Of a stretch of 64,000 nt of DNA, positions 8,489-17,184 are shown in pieces (position 1 is the stretch's first letter; the number at the start of each line of letters is the position of its first letter). The stretch comes from Streptomyces griseochromogenes (GTDB lineage: Bacteria; Actinomycetota; Actinomycetes; Streptomycetales; Streptomycetaceae). The stretch spans positions 248,001 to 312,000 of the forward strand of contig NZ_CP016279.1 in the NCBI RefSeq assembly GCF_001542625.1, in the 5' to 3' direction. The translations under genes were made by a program, and so were the position numbers. The notes under the pieces are model-generated. The model searched no databases and was not told the DNA's origin. It saw nothing but the letters and a program-made list of their open reading frames with translations.

Positions 8489-9003
8489 ATGGACACCGAC
8501 CTACTCGGATCCGCAATCCAACCTGTGATCCGGGAGCACACGGGCCCGGTGGCGGAGATCCGGCGCACCGCACACGGGGCCAGCTCGGACCTTACGGCCA
8601 TTGTCGAGTGCGAGAACGGCCCCTTCTTCATCAAGGCTGTCCGTAATCGGCCCGGCGGCCGGCGGGACTCCCTCATCAGGGAACGGGCAACCTGCTCGTA
8701 GGAGAGCGCCGCGTGTGGGCCGTGGATTGGGCGTGGCCGACCATGGGAGCCGGGTTCATCGATCCTGCCCTTCTGGTCGTTCAGCTGATCGCGGCCGGCC
8801 ACACCCCGGCCGGCGCGGAGAAGTGGGCTTCCCAGTTGCCCGCGTGGCACAAGGCCGTGCCGGGTGCGATCAACGCCTTCGCCGCGGCCAATCTGCGTAT
8901 GTGCAGCGCGTTCGCCGAGCGGAAGCCGGATGCGGACTGGTTGAAAGCCATGGTTGAGGCGTGCCAGTCGTGGACCGACCACAGAGGTGTCGGCGCAGCG
9001 TAG
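8489..9003 (+). pseudogene. Aminoglycoside-phosphotransferase-like gene with internal deletion
   Basis: The N-terminal part (8489 to about 8688) reads MDTDLLGSAIQPVIREH...FFIKAVRNRPGGRRDSLIRER, the start of an APH/choline-kinase-type ATP lobe. A different frame then takes over at about 8689: GNLLVGERRVWAVDWAWPT, then DPALLVVQLIAAGHTP and WLKAMVEACQSWTDHRGV, the C-terminal end of the same family with the Mg-binding WAVDWAWP motif. The middle, including the catalytic HGD loop, is missing and the halves are out of frame, so the product cannot be an active kinase. An internal deletion is the simplest explanation. The family call comes from recognising both ends. Confidence 0.75.
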
Positions 9004-9051
9004 GCGCCGGGAACGCACAACAACGCAAAGCCGGGGCCTGACCGTCCGGAG

Positions 9052-9384
9052 CTACTCGGAGGCGTGCATCCCGAGGACCGCGTCGACCCACCGCAGGTAG
9101 GCATCCGACCCTGCCACGATGGGCACGGCCACCAACTCCGGGTTCTTCCAGGGGTGGTGCTCCAAGAGGTGGCCCTCCAGCTCGGCGTACCTGTCCATCC
9201 GGGTCTTCAGCAGGAGTTGCCACTCCTCACCGGTCCCGAACTCACCCTCATGCCAGAAGGCCGAGATCACGGGGCCGATGATCTGTGCACCCGCTGCGAG
9301 TCGACCCGCGACCACCGATCGGGCCAGCTCTACGGCCTGCTCGCGGGTCTCCGTTGCCGTCGACACTTGCACATGGTCAGCCAT
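9052..9384 (-). CDS. cutA: CutA1-like divalent cation tolerance protein
   Basis: About 110 residues, full length for CutA1. Signatures are VSTATETREQAVELARSVV near the N-terminus, AAGAQIIGPVISAFWHEGE and the hallmark EEWQLLLKTRMDRYAELE...HHPWKNPELVAVPI. CutA1 proteins form stable trimers linked to copper tolerance in E. coli; the actinobacterial role is unclear. The start was set at the ATG giving MADHVQVSTA. It stands alone, downstream of the S53 peptidase and its terminator. Confidence 0.93.
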   Translation of the reverse strand: MADHVQVSTATETREQAVELARSVVAGRLAAGAQIIGPVISAFWHEGEFGTGEEWQLLLKTRMDRYAELEGHLLEHHPWKNPELVAVPIVAGSDAYLRWVDAVLGMHASE

Positions 9385-9460
9385 GCCGAAGACGTTATCC
9401 CCGCGTCTGTTCCTCTTCGTGCCCGATAGGACGCGCACCGAAAAGGGTCGCCGCACAGCA

Positions 9461-9492
9461 CTTCGCCCCGCCGGACGACCGACGGGGCGAAG
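9461..9492 (-). terminator. Terminator of the S53 peptidase gene
   Basis: CTTCGCCCCG (9461-9470) and CGGGGCGAAG (9483-9492) form a perfect ten-base stem with a 12-base loop, 28 bases past the peptidase stop. Confidence 0.75.
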
Positions 9493-9520
9493 CAGACCAT
9501 GGAACTTCTACGCCGGACTT

Positions 9521-10774
9521 CTACTTGGTGAAGGCCGCGACCCCGTTCGGGGTGCCCAGGCCGGTCGGGCCGTCGTAGCCCTTGCCCGCCTTGCACAGGT
9601 AGTTGCTGCAGGACCCGTTGGAGCCGTCGGTGACGTCGTTCAGCTTGTCCGGGTGCGTGTAGGGGTACGACGCCGGAACGTCACCGGAGCCCGGGGCGCC
9701 CGCGAGGGCGTAGACGCCGGCGATGAACGGCGCGGAGGCGCTGGTGCCGCCGTACACGTTCCAGCCGCTGGCCTGGTAGGTGTCGTAGACGGCGAGACCG
9801 GTGGCCGGGTCGGCGACGGCCGCGACGTCGGCGACGGCGCGCTTGGCGCAGTCGGTGTCCTTCTGCCAGGACGGCTTGGCGTCGTACTTCGAGCAGCCCG
9901 AGCCCGCGCCCTCGCCGCCGGCGGACGTGCCCCAGACGGACTCGGAGTAGCCGCGGGTGCTGCTGTCCTTCTTGAGCGAGGTGCCGCCGACGGCGGTCAC
10001 GTACTGCGAGGCGGCCGGGTACTCGACGCCGTAGCCGCTGTCACCGGAGCTGACGGTGATGGCGACGCCGGGGTGCTTGAAGTACTGGTCGTCCGCGGAG
10101 GTGTCGTTGGACTCCTCGGCGCCGCCGTAGCTGTTGGAGACGTACTTGGCGCCCTGCTTGACGGCCTGGTTCACGGCCGCGCCGAGGTCCTCCATGCTGG
10201 CGGACTTGGCCTCGACGAGCAGGATCTTGCACTGCGGGCAGGCCGCGCTGACCATGTCCACGTCCAGGGAGATCTCGCCCGCCCAACCGGCGTCGGGAGC
10301 CGGGTAGTTGGTGCCGCCGTCCTGGTCGATCTTCTTGAAGCAGCCGTTGCCCGTGCTGCACTCCGGCAGGCCGTACTGGGACCGGTAGGCCGCCAGGTCC
10401 TTCTCGGCGTTCGGGTCGTCGTTCGCGTCGACGATCGCGACGGTGGCGTCCTTGCCGCCGTCCTTGGGGAGGTTGTAGGCCTTCTGCAGGTCAGCCGGTC
10501 CGAAGCCCTTGGGGGTGTCGTGGCGGCCGAGGGACTTCTGCGCCTTCACGTCGGTACGGACGACCGACTGGCACGCCATGTAGCCGGGCTTGCTCGGCTC
10601 CGAACAGAGCCGGTGGGTGTGCACCGTGGAGGCCGCGGACGACGTGGGGGTGGTCGTCGTCGCGAAGGCCGACGACTGGGTGGCGACGGCCAGGCCGCCG
10701 GTGATCAGAGCCGCTGCGGACAGGAGCGCGGGCGCGCCGCGACGTATCGAGGTCCTACGGCGATGAGAACGCAA
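9521..10774 (-). CDS. Secreted S53 (sedolisin-type) serine peptidase
   Basis: About 417 residues. A twin-arginine-rich N-terminus and hydrophobic stretch (APALLSAAALITGGLAVA) form a signal peptide. The mature enzyme shows the S53 catalytic set: Glu and Asp in GEISLDVDM, the oxyanion Asp in SSGDSGYG and the nucleophile in GGTSASAP. The long prodomain typical of kumamolisin is absent, as in many short Streptomyces members. The best ribosome site (GGAGGG, seven bases spacing) precedes a TTG at 10774; an upstream ATG at 10852 lacks one and would put the signal peptide too far inside. It likely acts extracellularly. Confidence 0.9.
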   Translation of the reverse strand: MRSHRRRTSIRRGAPALLSAAALITGGLAVATQSSAFATTTTPTSSAASTVHTHRLCSEPSKPGYMACQSVVRTDVKAQKSLGRHDTPKGFGPADLQKAYNLPKDGGKDATVAIVDANDDPNAEKDLAAYRSQYGLPECSTGNGCFKKIDQDGGTNYPAPDAGWAGEISLDVDMVSAACPQCKILLVEAKSASMEDLGAAVNQAVKQGAKYVSNSYGGAEESNDTSADDQYFKHPGVAITVSSGDSGYGVEYPAASQYVTAVGGTSLKKDSSTRGYSESVWGTSAGGEGAGSGCSKYDAKPSWQKDTDCAKRAVADVAAVADPATGLAVYDTYQASGWNVYGGTSASAPFIAGVYALAGAPGSGDVPASYPYTHPDKLNDVTDGSNGSCSNYLCKAGKGYDGPTGLGTPNGVAAFTK

Positions 10775-11026
10775 TGAACTGCCCTCCGTGGGGGGATGGA
10801 TGGTTCCTCCACGGCGGCCGGACCGAGTGTCGTGCTGACGAGGGCATGACAATCAGCCCGTTGGGGGTGGCCGTGGGGGAGCCGACTTCCGGGCATGCTG
10901 TTGGTTGTTGCCACCCCGGTCAGTGGTGGCTACTGATGAGGCTATTGACAACTTCTCCGTCGGAATAGGGGCCGTTGGTAAAACCTTGCCCTCAACTCCC
11001 GGGCGCTCCCGCTACCTTGTGCTGCC

Positions 11027-11833
11027 ATGGAGCTGGAAGCGGGAGCCGTGAACGACCTGATGTCACTGGGCCTGGCGCGCTACGAGGCGCGGGTCTACCT
11101 GGCGCTCATCAGGCGTGGTTCGTATACGGCCGCCGAGGTGTCCCGGGAGGCCGACGTGCCGCGCCAGCGCGTCTACGACGTCCTGGACGCACTCGTACGG
11201 CGGCATCTGGCCACCACCCACCCCGGGCGCGTGGCCACGTACTCCGCCGTCACGCCCGAGCTGGCCCTCGCCCGGCTGATGGCGCTGCAACGCGAGTCCC
11301 TCGACCGGCTGGAGCGGGTCTCGCAGGGACTGGCCGGTGTCCTGCAGCCGCTCTGGTCCCAGGGGCGCGAACACACCGATCCGCTCGACTACATCGAGAT
11401 CCTGCGCGACCCGAAGGCCATCGCCGAGCGCTTCGCCGACATCCAGCAGCAGGCGCGGCACGAACTTCTCACCTTCTGCAAGCCGCCGTTCGTCGCGTCC
11501 GCCGAGAACACGGAGGGCATAGCCGTGGTCCGCCGGCTCCACCGGGCGGGCGGCACCGTCCGGGCGATCTACCTCGACGACGCCCTCGGCGACCCCGAGA
11601 CGGTGGAGCACGTGCGGCGCTTCGCCGCCGCGGGGGAGGACGCCCGCTTCGCCCCCGAACTGCCGCTGAAACTCGTCATCGCCGACGCCTCCCTCGTCCT
11701 GTGCGACATGCCCGACCCGGTGGCCGGCGCGGGCACCACCACCACACTGTTCATCGAGCACCCGGCTCTCGCGGCCTGCCTGCGGCTGGCCTTCCACACC
11801 GTGTGGAAGGACGCCGTGCCCGGGCCGGGCTAG
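11027..11833 (+). CDS. TrmB-like transcriptional regulator
   Basis: About 268 residues. The N-terminal winged helix (LMSLGLARYEARVYLALIRRGSYTAAEV..VPRQRVYDVLDALVRRHL) is the TrmB DNA-binding domain. The C-terminal part (DYIEILRDPKAIAERFADIQQQARHELLTFCKPPF and later KLVIADASLVLCDMPD) is a PLD-like effector domain. It may sense a small molecule, but no ligand is evident. It ends only 10 bases before the sigma-factor gene, so the two may be co-transcribed. Confidence 0.85.
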   Translation: MELEAGAVNDLMSLGLARYEARVYLALIRRGSYTAAEVSREADVPRQRVYDVLDALVRRHLATTHPGRVATYSAVTPELALARLMALQRESLDRLERVSQGLAGVLQPLWSQGREHTDPLDYIEILRDPKAIAERFADIQQQARHELLTFCKPPFVASAENTEGIAVVRRLHRAGGTVRAIYLDDALGDPETVEHVRRFAAAGEDARFAPELPLKLVIADASLVLCDMPDPVAGAGTTTTLFIEHPALAACLRLAFHTVWKDAVPGPG

Positions 11834-11843
11834 GATCCGGGCC

Positions 11844-12788
11844 ATGGCCCTGACCATGAGCGACGTGGACCGGTTCGAGGCGTCCAGGCCCCGTCTGGAG
11901 GCCATCGCCTACCGCCTCCTCGGCTCCGCGAGCGAGGCGGAGGACGCCGTGCAGGAGACGTTCCTGCGCTGGCAGGCCGCCGACGTCGGTCACATCGAGG
12001 TTCCCGAGGCATGGCTGACGAAGGTCCTCACCAACCTGTGCCTCAACCAGCTCACCTCGGCCCGGGCACGCCGCGAGACCTATGTGGGCCAGTGGCTGCC
12101 CGAGCCGCTGCTCGCCGGGGACCCGATGCTCGGCCCGGCCGACACCGCCGAACAGCGCGAATCGGTCTCGTACGCGGTCCTCGTCCTGCTGGAGCGCCTC
12201 ACCCCGAACGAGCGGGCGGTGTACGTGCTGCGGGAGGCCTTCGACTACCCGCACCGGGAGATCGCCGAGATCCTCGACATCACCGAGACGGCGAGCCAGC
12301 AGATCCTCCACCGGGCGAAGAGGCACGTCGCGGACGGCAGGACCCGCACCGAGGTCGACGAGGCCGCCGCGCGGCGGATCATCGACGAGTTCCTCGCGGC
12401 CGCCACCAGCGGGCGGACCGAGCCGCTCGTGCGGCTGCTCACCCAGGACGCCATCGCGATCGGCGACGGCGGCGGCAAGATCCCGGCCCGCGCCAAGGCG
12501 TTCGAGGGCGCCCTCGCCGTCGCGACGTTCATGCGTGGCCTGTTCAAGCCGAGCAAGGCCAAGCGCGACCTGACGGGCGGCTCACCCGAGGTCCACGTCA
12601 TGGCCGCCAACGGCACCCCCGCCGTCGTGGCGGTCCTCGACGGCCGGGTCGTCGGCGTGATGTGCCTGGAGATCACCGCCGAGGGCATCGCGGCGTTCCG
12701 CAACCAGGTCAACCCCGACAAGCTCGAACGCGCGAGCCGGCGATGGGCGGCCGCCGACCACGGTGAACCCCTGTTCAAGGCCTTCTGA
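11844..12788 (+). CDS. ECF41-type RNA polymerase sigma factor (SigJ-like)
   Basis: About 314 residues. Sigma region 2 (RPRLEAIAYRLLGSASEAEDAVQETFLRW), a YVGQWLPEPLL linker and region 4 (LTPNERAVYVLREAFDYPHREIAEILDI..ASQQILHRAK) are followed by a SnoaL/NTF2-like C-terminal domain. This layout and the GQWLPEP linker mark ECF41, whose C-terminal domain modulates activity in place of a separate anti-sigma factor. ECF41 genes usually adjoin an oxidoreductase or decarboxylase target, matching the flavoprotein 100 bases downstream. Confidence 0.92.
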   Translation: MALTMSDVDRFEASRPRLEAIAYRLLGSASEAEDAVQETFLRWQAADVGHIEVPEAWLTKVLTNLCLNQLTSARARRETYVGQWLPEPLLAGDPMLGPADTAEQRESVSYAVLVLLERLTPNERAVYVLREAFDYPHREIAEILDITETASQQILHRAKRHVADGRTRTEVDEAAARRIIDEFLAAATSGRTEPLVRLLTQDAIAIGDGGGKIPARAKAFEGALAVATFMRGLFKPSKAKRDLTGGSPEVHVMAANGTPAVVAVLDGRVVGVMCLEITAEGIAAFRNQVNPDKLERASRRWAAADHGEPLFKAF

Positions 12789-12892
12789 CCACGGCGAGGC
12801 GCTTGTGTGAGGTGCTTCACATCGCGTTCCTGTCAGGGAACGGCGGGCCGCCCGGTTCAAGGTGCGAACCCGCTGAAGACAGGAGCATGGAG

Positions 12893-14131
12893 ATGCAGCA
12901 CCGCATCGTCGTCCTCGGAGCCGGATACACCGGAGCCACCGCCGCCGGGCGTCTCGCCCGGCGGCTGCACCGCGAAGACGTCACCATCACCCTCGTCAAC
13001 GCCGAGCCGGACTTCGTCGAGCGCGTCCGGATGCACCAGCTCGCGGCCGGCCAGGACCTCAGGCCCCGGCCCTTCGGCGAGATGTTCGCGGGCACCGGTG
13101 TCGAACTGAGGCTCGCGAAGGTCACGGGCGTGGACGTCGACCGCAGGACCGTCACCGTCACCGGCGCGGACGGCGGCGCGAACGGCGCCGGGGAGCCGCA
13201 GACCGAGGAGCTGGAGTACGACACCCTCGTGTACGCCCTGGGCAGCGCCTGGAACGACCAGGGCGTCCCCGGCACCGCCGAGCACGCCCACGAGATCGCC
13301 TCTCGCCCCGGAGCGCTCCGGCTGCGCGAGCGCCTGGCCGGCCTGGACGCCGGACAGTCCGTGGTCGTGGTGGGCGGCGGCCTGACCGGCGTGGAGGCCG
13401 CGACCGAGATCGCCGAAGCCCGCCCGGACCTCGACGTCGCCCTCGCCGCCCGCGGCGGACTGGGCGACTGGCTCTCGCCCAAGGGCCGCCGCCACCTGCG
13501 GAAGGTCTTCGACAGGCTGGGCATCACCGTGCACGAACACGCCGCCGTCACCGTGGTGGAGAGCGACCGCCTCACCACCGCCGACGGTACGTCCGTCCCG
13601 GCCGCGGTCACCGTGTGGACCACCGGCTTCGCCGTCCACCCCCTCGCGAAGGCCACCACCCTGGAGGTCACCGGCACGGGCCGGATCGTGGTCGACCGGA
13701 CGATGCGCTCGCTCTCGCACCCGGACGTGTACGCAGTCGGCGACGCGGCGAGCGCGATGGGCCCCGGCGACAAGCCGCTGCGGATGTCGTGCGCCTCGGG
13801 CGTGCCCACCGCGTGGCAGGCCGCCGACGCCATCGCGGCGCGGCTGACCGGCCACAAGCTCCCGAAGGTGCCGGTGCGCTACTTCAACCAGTGCATCTCG
13901 CTGGGCCGCAGGGAAGGCCTGATCCAGTACGTCACCGCCGACGACCGCTCCCTCGGCGCGGCTCTGACCGGACGGGTCGCCGCCGTCTACAAGGAGCTGA
14001 TCTGCAAGGGCGCGGCCTGGGGTGTCGCCCACCCGACCCTCGCGCCGGCCCGGCGCCGCCGCGTCGTACAGGAGCCGTCCCTGACGGCTCCGGCGGCCCC
14101 GGCGGCCTCGACGGTCGAGGAGCCGGCCTGA
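12893..14131 (+). CDS. FAD-dependent NADH dehydrogenase-like oxidoreductase
   Basis: About 412 residues. The N-terminal FAD site is IVVLGAGYTGATAAGRLARRL; a second dinucleotide fold is VVVVGGGLTGVEAATEIAE; the C-terminal FAD motif is HPDVYAVGDAAS. This is the two-dinucleotide-binding-domain layout of type II NADH dehydrogenases and related disulfide-reductase-like enzymes. AGGAG lies only one base before an ATG at 12887 but seven before the chosen ATG at 12893. The ECF41 sigma factor immediately upstream probably controls it. The electron acceptor is unknown. Confidence 0.88.
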   Translation: MQHRIVVLGAGYTGATAAGRLARRLHREDVTITLVNAEPDFVERVRMHQLAAGQDLRPRPFGEMFAGTGVELRLAKVTGVDVDRRTVTVTGADGGANGAGEPQTEELEYDTLVYALGSAWNDQGVPGTAEHAHEIASRPGALRLRERLAGLDAGQSVVVVGGGLTGVEAATEIAEARPDLDVALAARGGLGDWLSPKGRRHLRKVFDRLGITVHEHAAVTVVESDRLTTADGTSVPAAVTVWTTGFAVHPLAKATTLEVTGTGRIVVDRTMRSLSHPDVYAVGDAASAMGPGDKPLRMSCASGVPTAWQAADAIAARLTGHKLPKVPVRYFNQCISLGRREGLIQYVTADDRSLGAALTGRVAAVYKELICKGAAWGVAHPTLAPARRRRVVQEPSLTAPAAPAASTVEEPA

Positions 14132-14264
14132 CGCACACGGCGCGACGGGTGCCCCCGATGCGAGGGCACCCGGCCTCCGATACGCCGTTGACTCGGCTGA
14201 ACGGCCGTGCGACGGTGAGGAAGCGCTCCTCTCGAGGATCACTGGGAACTGGAGGCAAACCGCT

Positions 14265-15626
14265 GTGACCTTCGGAAACGACGAATCCCGCCAGGCCATG
14301 GGTCGCAGTCTGACGCCAGATCAGATCGAGCTTTTCGAGAAGGAGTTCGCCGCGCGGCCGGTGAACCGGCTGATGCAGAACGCCGTCACCCAGACACCGG
14401 TGGACGACGTCGCCCTGGACCGCCGGATCCTCACCGGCGCCGACCACTCGGTCTCCCACCACCTGGACGACTGGAAGGCCACCAACCAGAAGCAGAGCGG
14501 GCGTTGCTGGCTGTTCGCCGGGCTCAACCTGCTCCGGGTCGGCGCCGCGCGCAAGCTGGGCGTGAAGGACTTCGAGTTCTCCCAGAACTACCTGTTGTTC
14601 TGGGACAAGTTCGAGCGGGCGAACCACTTCCTCGAGGCGGTCATCGAGACCTCGGACCGGGACGTGGACGACCGTACGGTGGCGTTTCTGCTGGCGGACC
14701 CGATCAGTGACGGCGGGCAGTGGAACATGTTCGTGGCGCTGGTCGCCCGGCACGGCCTGGTACCCAAGTCGGCCATGCCGGAGACCGACAGCTCCTCCGC
14801 GACCCGGGCGATGAACCGGGCCCTGAAGACCCTGCTCCGCCAGGGCGCCCGCGACCTGCGTGCGCACGCCGCCGAGGGGGCCGAGGCACAGCGTGAGCGC
14901 AAGCGGGAGGTGCTGGCCGCCGTCCACCGCGTCCTCAGCATCCACCTCGGCACGCCTCCGCAGCGGTTCCTGTGGCAGTGGGAGGACAAGGACAAGACGT
15001 TCCACCGCGACGGCTGGCTCACCCCGGCCGAGTTCGCCGCCTCGTACGTGCGGCTCCCGCTGGACGAGTACGTCTGCCTGGTGCACGACCCGCGGGAGTC
15101 GAGCCCGGTCGGCCGCACCTTCACCGTCGAGTACCTGGGCAACATCGTGGACGCCCCGCCGGTGGTCTATCTCAACGCGCCGGTGGAACTGCTCAAGCGG
15201 CTGGCCATGGACACGATCGTCGGCGGCGAACCGGTGTGGTTCGGCTGCGACGTGACCAAGATGATGCGCGCCGACGCCGGCGTCTGGGACGCCGCCCTCT
15301 TCGACTACGCGGCCGTCTACGACGCCCCCTTCACCATGGACAAGGCCGCCCGCCTGCTGCACCACGACACGATGATGACCCACGCGATGCTGTTCACCGG
15401 CGTCGACGTGGTGGACGGGAGCCCGCGCCGCTGGCGGGTGGAGAACAGCTGGGGCGAGGAGAAGGCCGACAAGGGCTTCTGGACCATGAACGACTCATGG
15501 TTCGCCGAGCACGTCTTCGAGATCGCGATCCGCCGCTCCGCGCTCTCCCCGGAACTGGCCGCGGCCCTCGACCAGCCACCGATCGTCCTTCCCGCCTGGG
15601 ACCCCATGGGAGCCCTTGCGGGCTGA
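14265..15626 (+). CDS. C1-family aminopeptidase C / bleomycin hydrolase-like peptidase
   Basis: About 453 residues, normal for the PepC/bleomycin-hydrolase family. The catalytic Cys lies in KQSGRCWLFAG, the His in MMTHAMLFTGV and the Asn in RVENSWGEE. No signal peptide is present, so this is a cytoplasmic self-compartmentalising cysteine aminopeptidase. The GTG start has GGAGG nine bases upstream. It lies 1.2 kb before the thiopeptide precursor, but a housekeeping peptide-degrading role is the default reading. Confidence 0.92.
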   Translation: MTFGNDESRQAMGRSLTPDQIELFEKEFAARPVNRLMQNAVTQTPVDDVALDRRILTGADHSVSHHLDDWKATNQKQSGRCWLFAGLNLLRVGAARKLGVKDFEFSQNYLLFWDKFERANHFLEAVIETSDRDVDDRTVAFLLADPISDGGQWNMFVALVARHGLVPKSAMPETDSSSATRAMNRALKTLLRQGARDLRAHAAEGAEAQRERKREVLAAVHRVLSIHLGTPPQRFLWQWEDKDKTFHRDGWLTPAEFAASYVRLPLDEYVCLVHDPRESSPVGRTFTVEYLGNIVDAPPVVYLNAPVELLKRLAMDTIVGGEPVWFGCDVTKMMRADAGVWDAALFDYAAVYDAPFTMDKAARLLHHDTMMTHAMLFTGVDVVDGSPRRWRVENSWGEEKADKGFWTMNDSWFAEHVFEIAIRRSALSPELAAALDQPPIVLPAWDPMGALAG

Positions 15627-15849
15627 GGACGCCCGGGCTCGGCCTTTGGGGATCACGAACTGCGGCGCGTGCCCGAAACGGACGGCGCTATGCCCGAAGA
15701 ACTCGCGGCAATGCTGAGTAATGTTCAACTCAACGTTTTCCGCACCGGGTTTGCACGGGAACGGCCGGGGTAGCGCCGAGTGATCCGTTCAACTCGCAAC
15801 ACGACTGAATTCGGCGGATAATCAGCCGTGCGTTGGTAGGATCCGTCGC

Positions 15850-16662
15850 ATGACGACTTCGCAACCTCTGAACAGGACAATATCCACAGATGAGTTGAGC
15901 CAGAAGCTGTCGGATCCGGATCGCAGCGTCCGCAACACCGCAGCGCTCGCCATTGGATCGCAGTTCGAGACCGAGCTGGCGGATGTGCTGGTCGAGGCCT
16001 TGTGGGCGGAGCTGGACTTCTTTGTGCGGGAGACGATGACCTGGTCGGTCACCCGGCTGGAGGAGGCCACACGGCCCGCGGTGCTCGCCGCCGCCGCTCC
16101 GGACCGGTCGTCGGAAGTCCGGGTCCAGGCGTTGCACGTGCTCAGCAAGTTCGCCAACCCCGAGACGGTGGACGCCGTCCTGCCGTACATCACCGACGCG
16201 GACGAGGAGGTCGCCCGCAAGGCCCGATGGGCGCTGGGCCGCATCCAGGAGCCCCGGGCGGTACCGCATCTGGTCGCGCTGCTCGGTGCACACGACCTGG
16301 AGGTGCGCAACGCCTTGACCAGCGATGTGGCCGCGTTCGGCGCGGCAGCCGTGCCGGCGCTGGTCGAGGCGCTCGGATCCGGCGACGACGTGGTGCGTCG
16401 CCATGCCGCGGACATCCTGTGCTACATCGGCCACCCCGACGCGGAGACCGCGGCCGAGGCCCTGGGCGCCGCGGTGGGGGACGCGGAGTCGCAGGTGGCC
16501 ATGTCCGCGCTGATGGCCCTCGGCGAGCTGAGCGGTGAGGTGGCCCGGCAGAAGATCGAGGCCGCCCGGGAGGCCGAGGATCCCCAAGTCCGCGGCGTGG
16601 CCCAGCGCCTGGCCACCCGGAAGCCGCGGCGATCCGCCCTGCGGGCCCGTAAGGCCGGCTGA
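15850..16662 (+). CDS. HEAT-repeat (PBS-lyase-like) protein beside the thiopeptide precursor
   Basis: About 270 residues built almost entirely from roughly 30-residue HEAT/PBS-lyase repeats (for example DEEVARKARWALGRIQEPRAVPHLVALLGAHDLEVRN and SQVAMSALMALGELSGEVA). The N-terminus (LSQKLSDPDRSVRNTAALAIG) is itself a repeat and the C-terminus is basic (RKPRRSALRARKAG). Such scaffolds usually mediate protein contacts. It ends 192 bases before the precursor on the same strand and could belong to the thiopeptide cluster as an accessory or immunity protein, but nothing in it proves this. Confidence 0.85.
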   Translation: MTTSQPLNRTISTDELSQKLSDPDRSVRNTAALAIGSQFETELADVLVEALWAELDFFVRETMTWSVTRLEEATRPAVLAAAAPDRSSEVRVQALHVLSKFANPETVDAVLPYITDADEEVARKARWALGRIQEPRAVPHLVALLGAHDLEVRNALTSDVAAFGAAAVPALVEALGSGDDVVRRHAADILCYIGHPDAETAAEALGAAVGDAESQVAMSALMALGELSGEVARQKIEAAREAEDPQVRGVAQRLATRKPRRSALRARKAG

Positions 16663-16787
16663 GCCGGAGAGGGTCACGGTATTCCTGCCTGAACCCCGGA
16701 CCGGCGTGACCGGTTTTGGATTCTGGTCACCGGTTTCGGACGCGTGACCCACGGACCTCATTCCGGCCAGGATGAAGACGGCTCTTC

Positions 16788-16812
16788 GAATCCGGAGTTC
16801 ACCTCCGGATTC
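16788..16812. promoter_or_regulatory. Inverted repeat upstream of the thiopeptide precursor
   Basis: GAATCCGGAG (16788-16797) and CTCCGGATTC (16803-16812) form a perfect ten-base inverted repeat with loop TTCAC, ending 42 bases before the precursor ATG. It could be a regulator operator or a leader-RNA hairpin. Confidence 0.5.
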
Positions 16813-16854
16813 ACTTGGGGGTCTGTCTTTCATCAAAGGACGGAAGGAAGTCTC

Positions 16855-17028
16855 ATGGGGAACAACGAGGAGTACTTCGTCGACGTCAACGACCTGTCGA
16901 TCGACGTGTTCGACGTCGTGGAGCAGGGCGGTGCGGTCACGGCGCTTACCGCCGATCACGGCATGCCCGAGGTCGGCGCTTCGACCAACTGCTTCTGCTA
17001 CATCTGCTGCTCCTGCAGCTCCAACTGA
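16855..17028 (+). CDS. getA: Thiopeptide precursor peptide, GE37468-type core
   Basis: 57 residues. The acidic leader (MGNNEEYFVDVNDLSIDVFD through EVGA) is typical of thiopeptide leaders, and the core (residues 43-57) is STNCFCYICCSCSSN. From memory this is the core of GE37468, an EF-Tu-targeting 29-membered thiopeptide. Ser1 and Ser11 of the core are the expected pyridine-forming residues, the Cys residues and probably Thr2 become azoles, and Ile8 is the residue GetJ converts to a methyl-hydroxyproline. GGAAGGA lies about eight bases upstream of the ATG. A hairpin follows, then exporter and modification genes on the same strand. Confidence 0.95.
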   Translation: MGNNEEYFVDVNDLSIDVFDVVEQGGAVTALTADHGMPEVGASTNCFCYICCSCSSN

Positions 17029-17092
17029 CAATAAGTCAGTGAGCGGGTGGATTTCCGGTTTCGGTAAAGCCGCCCAAGGCTGATCAAGCCCG

Positions 17093-17123
17093 GTCCCGCG
17101 GCGCCCATCCGGCGCCGCGGGAC
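17093..17123 (+). terminator. Strong hairpin after the thiopeptide precursor (terminator or attenuator)
   Basis: GTCCCGCGGCGCC (17093-17105) and its exact complement (17111-17123) form a 13-base stem around loop CATCC, about 65 bases after the precursor stop and before the exporter genes. It lacks a T tract. It probably limits read-through or stabilises the precursor mRNA, so that precursor is made in excess of enzymes. Confidence 0.75.
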
Positions 17124-17184
17124 TGCGGCGTGCCTCATCCCTTCGCGGCGCGCGGCGGGACCTGTGAACGATCGAGGTGGACAC

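Noticed and set aside
14265..15626. Bleomycin-hydrolase-like gene as a resistance or leader-processing gene of the thiopeptide cluster
   Set aside because: The family is widespread housekeeping peptidases, and the gene is 1.2 kb from the precursor with no overlap or shared signal.
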